The notes beneath the pieces are model-generated. The model did not search any database. It saw nothing but the letters and a program-made list of their open reading frames with translations, and was not told the origin of the DNA. A stretch of 5,860 nt of DNA from Collinsella sp. Its GTDB lineage: Bacteria > Actinomycetota > Coriobacteriia > Coriobacteriales > Coriobacteriaceae. The stretch spans positions 5,759 through 11,618 of the forward strand of contig DXMX01000055.1 of the NCBI GenBank assembly GCA_019413955.1, read 5' to 3'. Both the position numbers and the translations under genes were made by a program. Position 1 is the stretch's first letter, and each line of letters opens with the position of its first letter. This document shows, piece after piece, positions 1-5,860 of the stretch.

Positions 1-1145
1 TGTGCGGCGGTGGCGGCAAAACCGAGCGACTCGGCCAGGTCCATGGCCTCCTGGGCGCGCTCGAGCTTGACCTCTTCGTCGACCTGACCCTCCATCTTAG
101 CGGCCAGGCTGCCCTCCTCCTGCGAGTAGGCAAAGACGCTCGTGTAGTCAAAGCCGACGGTGTCCATAAAGTCGATAAGGTCGCGGAACTCGTCGTCGGT
201 CTCGGTCGGGAAGCCGACCATAGCCGTGGAACGGATCACGATGCCGGGGATACGCTCACGCAGATCGCGGAACAGGTCCTCGAGCTCCTGGCGCGAACCG
301 GAACGGCGCATAGCCTTGAGGATGCGCGCGTCGCAGTGCTGCACGGGGATATCGATATAGGGCAGCACCTCGGGCGTATCGCGAATCGTATCGATAAGCT
401 CATCGGTCATGCCCTCGGGCTGCAGATAGAGCACGCGGACCCAGACGTTGTGCGGGCGCACGGCCTCGGCGACGGCACGCAGCAGCTGCGCCAGATTGCG
501 CGGCGAGCCCTCGGCGACATCCTCGTCAGTAAAGTCGGTGCCCCAAATACCCGTGTCCTGGCCGATCAGCACGATCTCGCGCACACCGCCGGCAACCAGG
601 TCGCGTACCTCGGAGATAATGCTCTCGGCATTGCGCGAATGATAGCGACCGCGAATATAGGGGATCATGCAGAAGCTGCAGAAGCGGTTGCAGCCATCGG
701 AAATCTTGACGTAAGCAACGGCGCCCTCGACGGTACGCTTGACCTGAGGGATATAGGCCGCGATCTCACGCTCGACACCCAGCACGCCATCGATGACCGC
801 CACGATGCCGTCCTCCTCGTCGGCCTTCACAAAGGCAGCGACCTCGGGCAGCTCGTCAGGCAGGTCGTCGCCATAGCGCGACGGCACACAGCCGCACATA
901 ACGATGGGGCAAGAACGAACGCCGTCCTGAACCTCGTTGGCGAGCTCGAGCGTGGTCTCGATGCTCTCGGACGTTGCGGAGGCGAGGAACGAGCATGTAT
1001 TGACGATGGCGATATCGGCATCCTGCGGGTCGAATGCCTCCTCGTAGCCCGCAGCAGTCAAAAGAGAACGCATGCGGTCGGTGTCGACCTCGTTCTTAGC
1101 GCACCCGAGGGTGATGTAGAGCACGGAGCCCAACGGTGTATCCAT
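1..1145 (-). CDS. rimO: Ribosomal protein S12 (aspartate-C3)-methylthiotransferase RimO, 3'-partial
   Basis: This radical-SAM enzyme adds a methylthio group to a conserved aspartate of ribosomal protein S12, using two iron-sulfur clusters. My own reading of the minus strand from 1145 gives 381 codons without a stop, running off the window. The N-terminal UPF0004 domain has the three auxiliary-cluster cysteines: C15 in TLGCAKNEVDTDR, C51 in NTCSF, and C86 in CGCVPSRY. The radical-SAM CxxxCxxC motif is C152, C156 and C159 in SDGCNRFCSFCMIPYIRG, followed by YHSR. Further family motifs are IGQDTGIWG, LYLQPEGMTDELI, YIDIPVQHCDARILKAMRR and STAMVGFPTETDDEF. The LGCAKN form and IPxIRGRYHSR point to RimO rather than MiaB (tRNA) or MtaB. 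RimO is usually 430-450 residues, so roughly the last 60, including the C-terminal TRAM domain, are missing here. All six cluster cysteines are present, so the enzyme should be active. It is the last visible gene of the operon. Confidence 0.95.
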   Translation of the reverse strand, partial: MDTPLGSVLYITLGCAKNEVDTDRMRSLLTAAGYEEAFDPQDADIAIVNTCSFLASATSESIETTLELANEVQDGVRSCPIVMCGCVPSRYGDDLPDELPEVAAFVKADEEDGIVAVIDGVLGVEREIAAYIPQVKRTVEGAVAYVKISDGCNRFCSFCMIPYIRGRYHSRNAESIISEVRDLVAGGVREIVLIGQDTGIWGTDFTDEDVAEGSPRNLAQLLRAVAEAVRPHNVWVRVLYLQPEGMTDELIDTIRDTPEVLPYIDIPVQHCDARILKAMRRSGSRQELEDLFRDLRERIPGIVIRSTAMVGFPTETDDEFRDLIDFMDTVGFDYTSVFAYSQEEGSLAAKMEGQVDEEVKLERAQEAMDLAESLGFAATAA

Positions 1146-1157
1146 GTTGGAGAGCGG

Positions 1158-1163
1158 TCCTTT
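1158..1163 (-). promoter_or_regulatory. Probable ribosome binding site of rimO
   Basis: AAAGGA lies 12 bases before the ATG at 1145-1143, in the 27-base gap after yajQ. The spacing is on the long side, so initiation may be moderate or partly dependent on ribosomes finishing yajQ. No other ATG, GTG or TTG lies in frame between the yajQ stop and this ATG; a GTG at codon 8 is a less likely alternative start. Confidence 0.55.
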
Positions 1164-1172
1164 CGAATGATA

Positions 1173-1670
1173 TTAGCGGTAGTTGGTGAACTGTAGCGGC
1201 TGGCCGTAGTCCTGGTCGCGCAGGAACTGGATTACGGTCTGCAACGCATCCTTCGAAGCAGAGGAAACACGCAGCTTGTCGGCCTCGATGGTCACCTTGA
1301 CCTTGAGCTTTTGGTCCTTGATGTCCTTGTTGATCTTCTTGGCGGTCGCCTGGTCGATACCCTCGACAATATGGCCGAGCACGCGCACGGTGCCGCCCGA
1401 TGCCGCCTGAGGAGCATCCCACGAGACAGCCTTGAGGTCAATGCCGCGCTTGATGAGCTTGGAACTCAGCACGTCGATAATCTGCTTAGAGACAAAGTCA
1501 GCCGGGGCGCTGATCGTAAAGAGCTTGTCGCCCTTCGAAAGCTCGATCGTGGCGCCGGAATCCTTAAGGTCATAGCGCTGGGAAATCTCGCGCGTGGTCT
1601 GCTGGAAGGCGTTGTCGACCTCTTGCATGTTGACCTCGGACACGACGTCGAAGCTGGAATCTTTAGCCAT
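1173..1670 (-). CDS. yajQ: YajQ-family nucleotide (cyclic di-GMP)-binding protein
   Basis: The 165-residue product matches the length (about 160-165) and signatures of the YajQ family along its whole length. These are SSFDVVSEVNMQEVDNAFQQ at the N-terminus, REISQRYDLKDSGATIEL, then KLIKRGIDLKAVSWD, ATAKKINKDIKDQKLKVKVT, a DxLRVSSASKDALQ stretch, and the C-terminal DYGQPLQFTNYR. Family structures show two ferredoxin-like domains; here they would span about residues 1-90 and 91-165, with no membrane segment or signal peptide, so the protein is cytoplasmic. Some proteobacterial members bind cyclic di-GMP and act with a transcription factor, and older work reports nucleotide or tRNA binding; neither role is shown for this protein. 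It lies 26 bases after the RodZ-like gene and 27 bases before rimO, so it is very probably cotranscribed with both. The ATG start has a well-spaced AAAGGA. Confidence 0.95.
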   Translation of the reverse strand: MAKDSSFDVVSEVNMQEVDNAFQQTTREISQRYDLKDSGATIELSKGDKLFTISAPADFVSKQIIDVLSSKLIKRGIDLKAVSWDAPQAASGGTVRVLGHIVEGIDQATAKKINKDIKDQKLKVKVTIEADKLRVSSASKDALQTVIQFLRDQDYGQPLQFTNYR

Positions 1671-1676
1671 GATGTT

Positions 1677-1682
1677 TCCTTT
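1677..1682 (-). promoter_or_regulatory. Ribosome binding site of yajQ
   Basis: AAAGGA lies six bases before the ATG at 1670-1668, inside the 26-base spacer after the RodZ-like gene. The spacer is too short for a recognisable promoter, which supports transcription from upstream. Confidence 0.75.
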
Positions 1683-1696
1683 CGCGTACGAGCGGC

Positions 1697-3208
1697 TTAG
1701 TAGCTATCGTACGAATAGTCGGTAGAATCGGTGGGTGTCTGACCGTCAGTTGCGGTATCGGCGCCATCCGTGGACTGGGCATCGGTAACGTCGGTGGTAT
1801 CGGCACCATCGGTGGTATCGGTACCATCAGAACTTTCACCATTCTCGGAATCAGTCGTCTCCTTCTTGGGAACGGTGATCGTCACACGCGCCACGCCCGA
1901 GGTCTTGGTATCGTAACGAACCTTTTCACCGTTCTTGGTAACGGTGACATCGGAAGGCTTGGACGTGGTGATCTCGATCGAGGACTCGGGCGAGTACTCC
2001 TGCTCAAAGGGGCCAGTCGCTTGGGCGCCATAGACCGACTTGCCGTCGACCTTGACCTCAATCCACGCGGTCTTTCCCTTGGCAACGGAGACTTTGACCT
2101 TCGTGACCTCGTTCTCTTCCTTCTTGGCCGTCGTCTTGGTAGCGTCCGAGTCAGTCGACTCATCCGTCGCCTCATCGGTGTCTTCGTCCTCGTCGACCTT
2201 TTCGGTCTTCTTAGAAGACTTCTTGGTCGTCGTCTTGGTAGCAGTGGGCGTCTCGGGCGTGGTCTCGGGCGCCGAAGATGCGCAGCCGCGCAGAAGCACC
2301 ACGATGAGCACAATCAACAACAGCGCAACGGCACCGATGCCGGCGTAGACGATACGCGGATCGAGCCCGTTGTTTTGAGGAGTACGTGATCCGCCGCGTC
2401 CACGATTGGAACTGCTGCGGCCGCCTCCCTGAGGCATACGACCACGATTGCTATCGGAACGGCCGCGATAGCCACCCTGGCCCTGAAGGCTGCGCTGACC
2501 CGAGCGGGGCGCAAGTTCACCGCGGCCTTGATAGCCACGCTGGCCCGAACGCGGAGCCGAAGAGCGCTGGCCATACGGCTGTGATTGAGAGCGAAGACGC
2601 GGCGTCACCTGCGTGGTATCGGCATCCGCATAGCCACCGCGAGAGCGACCAGAAGAGACCCCACGGTAACCGCGATCGGAATAGCCGCCGTCGCCGTAGC
2701 CGGCACGAGGGTCACGAGCCACGCCGCGGGCAGCGGGAAGTGCACGGTCCTCGGGCATCGGCGTACTGCGGAACCGGTCACGCTGCGAACGAATCTCCTC
2801 GCCCGAACCCGTCTCGGTAATATAACCGGCCTGCTGAGGACGCTGTCCATAACGCGTCGAACGACCGCCCTGAACCATCAGGAAGCGCCCGTTATCGACC
2901 GAGGAACGCGAATTGACGTAGCCAGCGGCGTCCTGAAAACGACCGCCCTGCTGCGACGTCTCGCGCTCATATGCCATCAGATCGTCAAAGTAGGCATTGA
3001 CGACCTCGCGCGGATTGAGGCCCAAAAAGCGAGCATAGCTCGAAATCATGCCCTGCGCATAGCCGCGCGGCGGCATCGAAGCAAAGTTACCAGTCTCGAA
3101 AAACTCGATGATCTGCGGCCTGATTTTGATGGTGTTGGCGACTTGCTGAATGGAAAGGCCCATTCGGCGACGCTGCTCGAGCAGCATGTCACCAAAGCGT
3201 GCAGCCAT
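1697..3208 (-). CDS. RodZ/YmfM-like membrane protein: HTH, Arg-Gly-rich linker, one membrane segment, DUF4115-like domain
   Basis: The 503-residue product resembles RodZ/YmfM, which ties the MreB cytoskeleton or envelope machinery to the membrane; that role here is inference from domain order. Residues 1-75 form a Cro-type helix-turn-helix of the RodZ kind (FGDMLLEQRRRMGLSIQQVA, IEFFETGNF, PRGYAQGMISSYARFLGL). Residues 76-283 are a disordered-looking cytoplasmic linker rich in Arg, Gly, Gln and Ser, with no lysine. Residues 286-306 are one strongly hydrophobic membrane segment, ending in RGC. Residues 310-370 are a Thr/Lys/Asp/Glu-rich outer stalk. Residues 371-448 look like the beta-rich DUF4115 domain (VSVAKGKTAWIEVKVDGKSV to GVARVTITVPKK). 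Residues 449-503 are an acidic Thr/Asp repeat tail ending YSYDSY. The linker and tail make it longer than E. coli RodZ (about 337 residues) and Bacillus YmfM. The start is set by the strong ribosome binding site and by the usual position of the HTH. Its position directly after ftsK fits a divisome or envelope role. A gene symbol of rodZ would be reasonable but is not certain. Confidence 0.88.
   Translation of the reverse strand: MAARFGDMLLEQRRRMGLSIQQVANTIKIRPQIIEFFETGNFASMPPRGYAQGMISSYARFLGLNPREVVNAYFDDLMAYERETSQQGGRFQDAAGYVNSRSSVDNGRFLMVQGGRSTRYGQRPQQAGYITETGSGEEIRSQRDRFRSTPMPEDRALPAARGVARDPRAGYGDGGYSDRGYRGVSSGRSRGGYADADTTQVTPRLRSQSQPYGQRSSAPRSGQRGYQGRGELAPRSGQRSLQGQGGYRGRSDSNRGRMPQGGGRSSSNRGRGGSRTPQNNGLDPRIVYAGIGAVALLLIVLIVVLLRGCASSAPETTPETPTATKTTTKKSSKKTEKVDEDEDTDEATDESTDSDATKTTAKKEENEVTKVKVSVAKGKTAWIEVKVDGKSVYGAQATGPFEQEYSPESSIEITTSKPSDVTVTKNGEKVRYDTKTSGVARVTITVPKKETTDSENGESSDGTDTTDGADTTDVTDAQSTDGADTATDGQTPTDSTDYSYDSY
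1791..1826 (-). repeat. Two 18-base tandem repeats in the acidic C-terminal tail
   Basis: On the plus strand the units are TCGGTGGTATCGGCACCA and TCGGTGGTATCGGTACCA, 17 of 18 bases identical. They encode G(T/A)DTTD twice (residues 462-473) in the tail of the RodZ-like protein. A degraded third unit lies near 1749-1766, encoding part of GADTATD. Confidence 0.8.
2291..2353 (-). other. Membrane segment of the RodZ-like protein
   Basis: Residues 286-306 are an uninterrupted run of Ile, Val, Leu, Ala and Gly, preceded by a positively charged cytoplasmic linker and followed by an acidic Thr-rich segment. The positive-inside rule puts the helix-turn-helix inside the cell and the DUF4115-like domain outside. 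Confidence 0.85.
2468..2557 (-). repeat. Tandem imperfect 45-base repeat in the Arg-Gly linker
   Basis: Two adjacent 15-residue units (residues 218-232 and 233-247) both begin APRSGQR and carry QG at matching positions. A further partial repeat follows: RSDSNRGR at 250-257 and RSSSNRGR at 264-271. The linker seems to have grown by duplication of short Arg-Gly-Gln-Ser units. Confidence 0.75.
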
Positions 3209-5860
3209 CAGAATCCTCCAAACTCACGATCTTCACGTGCCATCTCGGCGTCGACAGATTCCAGCGCGGCAAGCCCCTCCTCGTCCAGCAGGACCTCGCG
3301 CGGCTTGGAACCGTCGGGCGGACCGACGACACCCTTTTCTTCCAGCATGTCCATAATACGCCCGGCGCGCGCATAGCCAACCTTCAGACGACGTTGCAGG
3401 CCAGATGTGGAGCCAAGCTGCGATTCCACCACAATATGGGCGGCTTCCCAAATGAGAGGATCATCGTCTTGCGGCTCGGCGACTCCGGTGCGGACAATGC
3501 CGCCGCCACCCGCCATGGACATGGAAGCGGGCGCCACGGCAGACAGGATCTCCTCGTGGTAGTCGGGCTCGCTCTGCGACTTGACGAACTCGACAATCTC
3601 GTTGATTTCGTCATCCGAGACAAAGCAGCCCTGGATACGGCGAGGCTTGCCCCAGTCGACCTTTGAGAACAGCATGTCGCCCAAACCAGTGAGCTTTTCG
3701 GCGCCCATCTGATCAATGATGACGCGCGAGTCGATGCCCGTGGCGACATTAAAGGCGATGCGGTTGGTGATGTTGGCCTTGATAAGGCCCGTCACTACGT
3801 TGGAACTGGGGCGCTGCGTGGCCACGATAAGATGAATGCCGGCGGCACGGCCCAGCTGCGCAATACGCACAATCGAGGCCTCGACATCCTTACCGGCGAC
3901 CATCATCAGGTCCGAGAGCTCGTCAATGATGATGACCAGGTAGGGCATCTTTTGCGGCGGGTTGTCGTAATGCTCAAACTCGCCGGCGGCCTGCTTTTCG
4001 TTGTAGGTCGAGATCTTACGCACGTTGAGACGCTCGAAGACCTTCAGGCGACGCTCCATCTCGGACACGGCCCATTGCAGAGCGCTCGCGGCCTGCTTGG
4101 GCTCGGTCACCACGGGCACATAGAGATGCGGCAAACCGTTATAGCCCGCCAGCTCGACGCGCTTGGGGTCGACCATGATCAGGCGAACGTCCTCGGGAAG
4201 CGCGCGCATGAGCAGGGTCGTGATGATGGAGTTGATCATCACCGACTTACCAGAACCGGTCGTACCGGCAATAAGCAGGTGGGGCATCTTGGCGAGGTCG
4301 GCGACAACCGGCGTGCCCTCGGCATCGCGGCCGATGGCCAGCTCGAGCGGGCCGCCCTTCACATAGGGCAGCACGTCGCCCAAATTGACGTTTTGGCGCT
4401 TGCGATTGGGAATCTCGATGCCCACGAGCGAGGTGCCGGGGATTGGGGCAAAGATGCGCACCGACTGAGCAGCGAGCGAAAGCGCGATATCGTCCTCGAG
4501 GCTCGAAATCTTGCTCACGCGCTCGCCCTCGCCAGGTTGCAGCTTAAAGGTCGTCACCGTGGGGCCGGCGATCCAGCCGACCACGCGGGCACTGCGGCCA
4601 AACTCAAGCAACGTGGACTGAAGCGACTCGGCAGTCTGCTCAAGTTCCTTGTCAGAAGACGCGGAGGATGCCGACTGCGGGTTGGCATGCAGGATTTCGA
4701 GCGGCGGAAGCTTGAGGCCGTCCTCTTCTTCGCCCTCGTTATCTGCGGTGCCGCCATCCGCTCCCCCATCGCTAGCCGCAGCCGATTCGACAGCACTCGA
4801 GGCAGGCACATCGGCAACCTTGGAATGCTTCAAGAAGTCGGGAATCTGAGGTGCTGCCGAAACAGGATTCACGGCAAACGGCGGCTCGGACTCGTCGATC
4901 TTATCGGGGTCGTCTTCCATCGAAAGCTGACCGGTTACCTGGTCGCGCTTTGCATGGCGACGCGGCAGCAAAGTTGTCTTTGCGGTCTCAATCGGAGCCT
5001 CGTCGTCCTCGTCATCGCCCTCGGTGAGCTCAATCTCGCTATCGGACCAAGACGGGTCAGGCTCACTCGTATTCAACTTGGGTGTGGCCTTGCCCTTCTT
5101 GACATGACGGCGCGGCAGCAGCGTCGTCTTGGCGCGCTCGGCCTCCACGGCATCGGACACGTCGACAAACGGATCCTCGTCCTCGTCGTCATCGTCCAAA
5201 ACCGGGTCTGCATCGTTGCCCATGACCGTGGTCACAGCCATATCGGAGCCCTTTTGACGAAGAATGCTCAGGTGCGGACGGGCAACGCCGGGCACCGACA
5301 GGGCTTCGTCGTCACCCCACGGACTCGCGTTGACATCGGCACGACGACGCTCGGCAAAATCGGCCGCACGGTCGCGGGCAGAGCGCAAAACGCCGCCCAC
5401 CGAAAAGCCAATGATGACAAAGCCAACGACGGCCAGACCCAACAGGACCACCATCGCGATAGGCTTACCCAGGGCATTCTGCAGCGCACTCGCAATAAAC
5501 GCACCGATGTAACCACCCGAGGCGGACAGGTTTAGCGGCGTGAACATAAGGTCGCACGAATCGCTCGTACCCGGCACCATCAGCGAAAGAATGGAGACAA
5601 CGGCGATAAAGACCACGGCACCGCCCGCAACAGAGCGCACGTTGAGCGGCGAGTCCTCGCCTAAAAAGAGCGTGGCGGCAAACAGCAAAATGACGATCGG
5701 CAGCACGTAGGCGCCCAGACCAAAGCCCAGGTGGTAGAAACCGGCAACCGCAGCCGTAACGGGTGCGGTCGCTGGCGAAATCACGGCAATGAAGGACGCA
5801 ATCGCCAAAACGGCAATGACCACGCCGGCGATATCGCGGTTGGCCGAAGGCTCGACCAGG
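3208..5860 (-). CDS. ftsK: FtsK/SpoIIIE-family DNA translocase, 5'-partial
   Basis: This is a membrane-anchored, ATP-driven double-stranded DNA pump that moves chromosome ends through the closing septum. The frame is open to the window edge, so about 884 codons are visible and the true start lies outside; a GTG at 5823 is internal, because the codons before it already read like the usual FtsK lead-in (PSANRDIAG). Numbering from that GTG, four hydrophobic segments lie near residues 2-17, 35-54, 66-84 and 120-144. An acidic, low-complexity linker follows to about 368. The alpha domain begins at LPPLEILHANP (372-382). The motor has Walker A GTTGSGKS (520-527) and Walker B LVIIIDE (629-635), followed by the family signatures ATQRPSSNVVTGLIKANI and GAEKLTGLGDMLF. 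The C-terminal winged-helix gamma domain (about 788-846) carries LQRRLKVGYARAGRIMDMLE and VGPPDGSKPREVL; in the family it reads the polarity sequences that direct translocation. All motor residues look intact. The linker is unusual in holding a duplicated basic motif. The stop codon overlaps the start of the next gene, so the two are probably coupled in translation. Confidence 0.96.
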   Translation of the reverse strand, partial: LVEPSANRDIAGVVIAVLAIASFIAVISPATAPVTAAVAGFYHLGFGLGAYVLPIVILLFAATLFLGEDSPLNVRSVAGGAVVFIAVVSILSLMVPGTSDSCDLMFTPLNLSASGGYIGAFIASALQNALGKPIAMVVLLGLAVVGFVIIGFSVGGVLRSARDRAADFAERRRADVNASPWGDDEALSVPGVARPHLSILRQKGSDMAVTTVMGNDADPVLDDDDEDEDPFVDVSDAVEAERAKTTLLPRRHVKKGKATPKLNTSEPDPSWSDSEIELTEGDDEDDEAPIETAKTTLLPRRHAKRDQVTGQLSMEDDPDKIDESEPPFAVNPVSAAPQIPDFLKHSKVADVPASSAVESAAASDGGADGGTADNEGEEEDGLKLPPLEILHANPQSASSASSDKELEQTAESLQSTLLEFGRSARVVGWIAGPTVTTFKLQPGEGERVSKISSLEDDIALSLAAQSVRIFAPIPGTSLVGIEIPNRKRQNVNLGDVLPYVKGGPLELAIGRDAEGTPVVADLAKMPHLLIAGTTGSGKSVMINSIITTLLMRALPEDVRLIMVDPKRVELAGYNGLPHLYVPVVTEPKQAASALQWAVSEMERRLKVFERLNVRKISTYNEKQAAGEFEHYDNPPQKMPYLVIIIDELSDLMMVAGKDVEASIVRIAQLGRAAGIHLIVATQRPSSNVVTGLIKANITNRIAFNVATGIDSRVIIDQMGAEKLTGLGDMLFSKVDWGKPRRIQGCFVSDDEINEIVEFVKSQSEPDYHEEILSAVAPASMSMAGGGGIVRTGVAEPQDDDPLIWEAAHIVVESQLGSTSGLQRRLKVGYARAGRIMDMLEEKGVVGPPDGSKPREVLLDEEGLAALESVDAEMAREDREFGGF
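3214..3219 (-). promoter_or_regulatory. Ribosome binding site for the RodZ-like gene, inside the end of ftsK
   Basis: GGAGGA lies five bases before the ATG at 3208-3206. The same bases encode the two glycines of the FtsK C-terminus (FGGF). The ftsK stop TGA (3210-3208) and the ATG form a TGATG overlap. A strong Shine-Dalgarno sequence plus a one-base overlap points to translational coupling of the two genes. Confidence 0.85.
4948..4983 (-). repeat. FtsK linker motif, copy 2 (AKTTLLPRRHAK)
   Basis: This encodes residues 281-292 of the FtsK linker, 50 residues after copy 1. Weaker similarity continues for about ten residues past the core (K-K/R, then T, then L at matching places) and then gives way to acidic sequence in both copies. 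This looks like an old internal duplication of a docking-type motif; its function is unknown. Confidence 0.85.
5098..5133 (-). repeat. FtsK linker motif, copy 1 (AKTTLLPRRHVK)
   Basis: This encodes residues 231-242 (counted from the GTG at 5823) of the FtsK linker. It is a short basic, leucine-containing motif between strongly acidic stretches. The second copy lies exactly 150 bases downstream in the gene. The nine shared core residues KTTLLPRRH are identical, although five of their nine codons differ by synonymous changes. Confidence 0.85.

Noticed and set aside
336..1196. Antisense open frame of 286 codons on the plus strand, opposite rimO
   Set aside because: It shares codon boundaries with the real rimO frame and only mirrors it. 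RimO on the minus strand has all six cluster cysteines; the antisense product has no family features.
1096..1422. Minus-strand open frame of 108 codons overlapping yajQ and rimO
   Set aside because: It is out of frame with both convincing genes and has no recognisable domain or ribosome binding site.
1671..1696. CGTACG palindrome in the spacer before yajQ as a possible operator or terminator
   Set aside because: It is only six bases, has no stem long enough for a terminator and no following T-run, and the spacer is too small to hold a promoter plus operator.
2279..2295. Possible lipobox (LLRGC) at the end of the membrane segment of the RodZ-like protein
   Set aside because: The segment is at residue 286-309, far from the N-terminus, and Arg before Gly-Cys does not fit a lipoprotein signal peptide. 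The helix is better read as a single membrane anchor.
2585..3376. Antisense open frame of 263 codons on the plus strand
   Set aside because: It crosses the boundary between two well-supported minus-strand genes and its product is low-complexity and Arg/His-rich, so it is a composition shadow.
3832..5535. Antisense open frame of 567 codons on the plus strand, opposite ftsK
   Set aside because: The minus-strand frame encodes an intact FtsK with all motifs. The plus-strand product is rich in His, Arg, Gly and Leu without recognisable domains, as expected from reading a GC-rich gene backwards.
1..5860. Search for tRNA, rRNA, CRISPR, insertion sequences, riboswitches and promoters
   Set aside because: Coding sequence fills the window apart from two spacers under 30 bases; no inverted repeats, spaced direct repeats or transposase remnants were seen.

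Overview
The window is a stretch of one tightly packed operon read entirely from the minus strand. It is cut at both ends and has no intergenic gap longer than about 30 bases. In transcription order (high to low coordinates) it holds: a DNA translocase of the FtsK/SpoIIIE family (5' end outside the window); a single-pass membrane protein with an N-terminal helix-turn-helix of the RodZ/YmfM type and a C-terminal DUF4115-like domain; a YajQ-family nucleotide-binding protein; and the ribosomal protein S12 methylthiotransferase RimO (3' end outside the window).

The DNA is GC-rich, with a strong preference for G or C at third codon positions. That preference explains the many long antisense open frames, which I treat as shadows. 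The gene order (ftsK, then a RodZ-like HTH membrane protein, then a radical-SAM methylthiotransferase) resembles the Firmicutes/Actinobacteria neighbourhood of ftsK/spoIIIE, ymfM and pgsA. Together with the GC-rich coding and the acidic, Thr/Asp-rich low-complexity segments, it suggests a high-GC Gram-positive, possibly a Coriobacteriia member such as a Collinsella relative. That taxonomic call is inference from memory of gene order and protein style; no marker in the window proves it.

Layout: 5860-3208 ftsK (four membrane segments, acidic linker, motor, gamma domain); 3208-1697 RodZ-like protein, sharing one base with the ftsK stop; 1696-1671 short spacer with the yajQ ribosome binding site; 1670-1173 yajQ; 1172-1146 short spacer with the rimO ribosome binding site; 1145-1 rimO. 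No internal promoter, terminator, RNA gene, mobile element or CRISPR array is visible.

The set links chromosome segregation and division (FtsK), probable cell-shape or envelope organisation (RodZ-like), a possible nucleotide-signal receptor (YajQ) and ribosome maturation (RimO). These are core genes, and I see no clear new system. The parts that deserve attention are the variable regions of the two membrane proteins: a duplicated basic motif (TTLLPRRH) exactly 50 residues apart in the acidic FtsK linker, and a RodZ-like protein whose cytoplasmic linker is rich in Arg-Gly and has no lysine, while its outer part is rich in lysine with almost no arginine.
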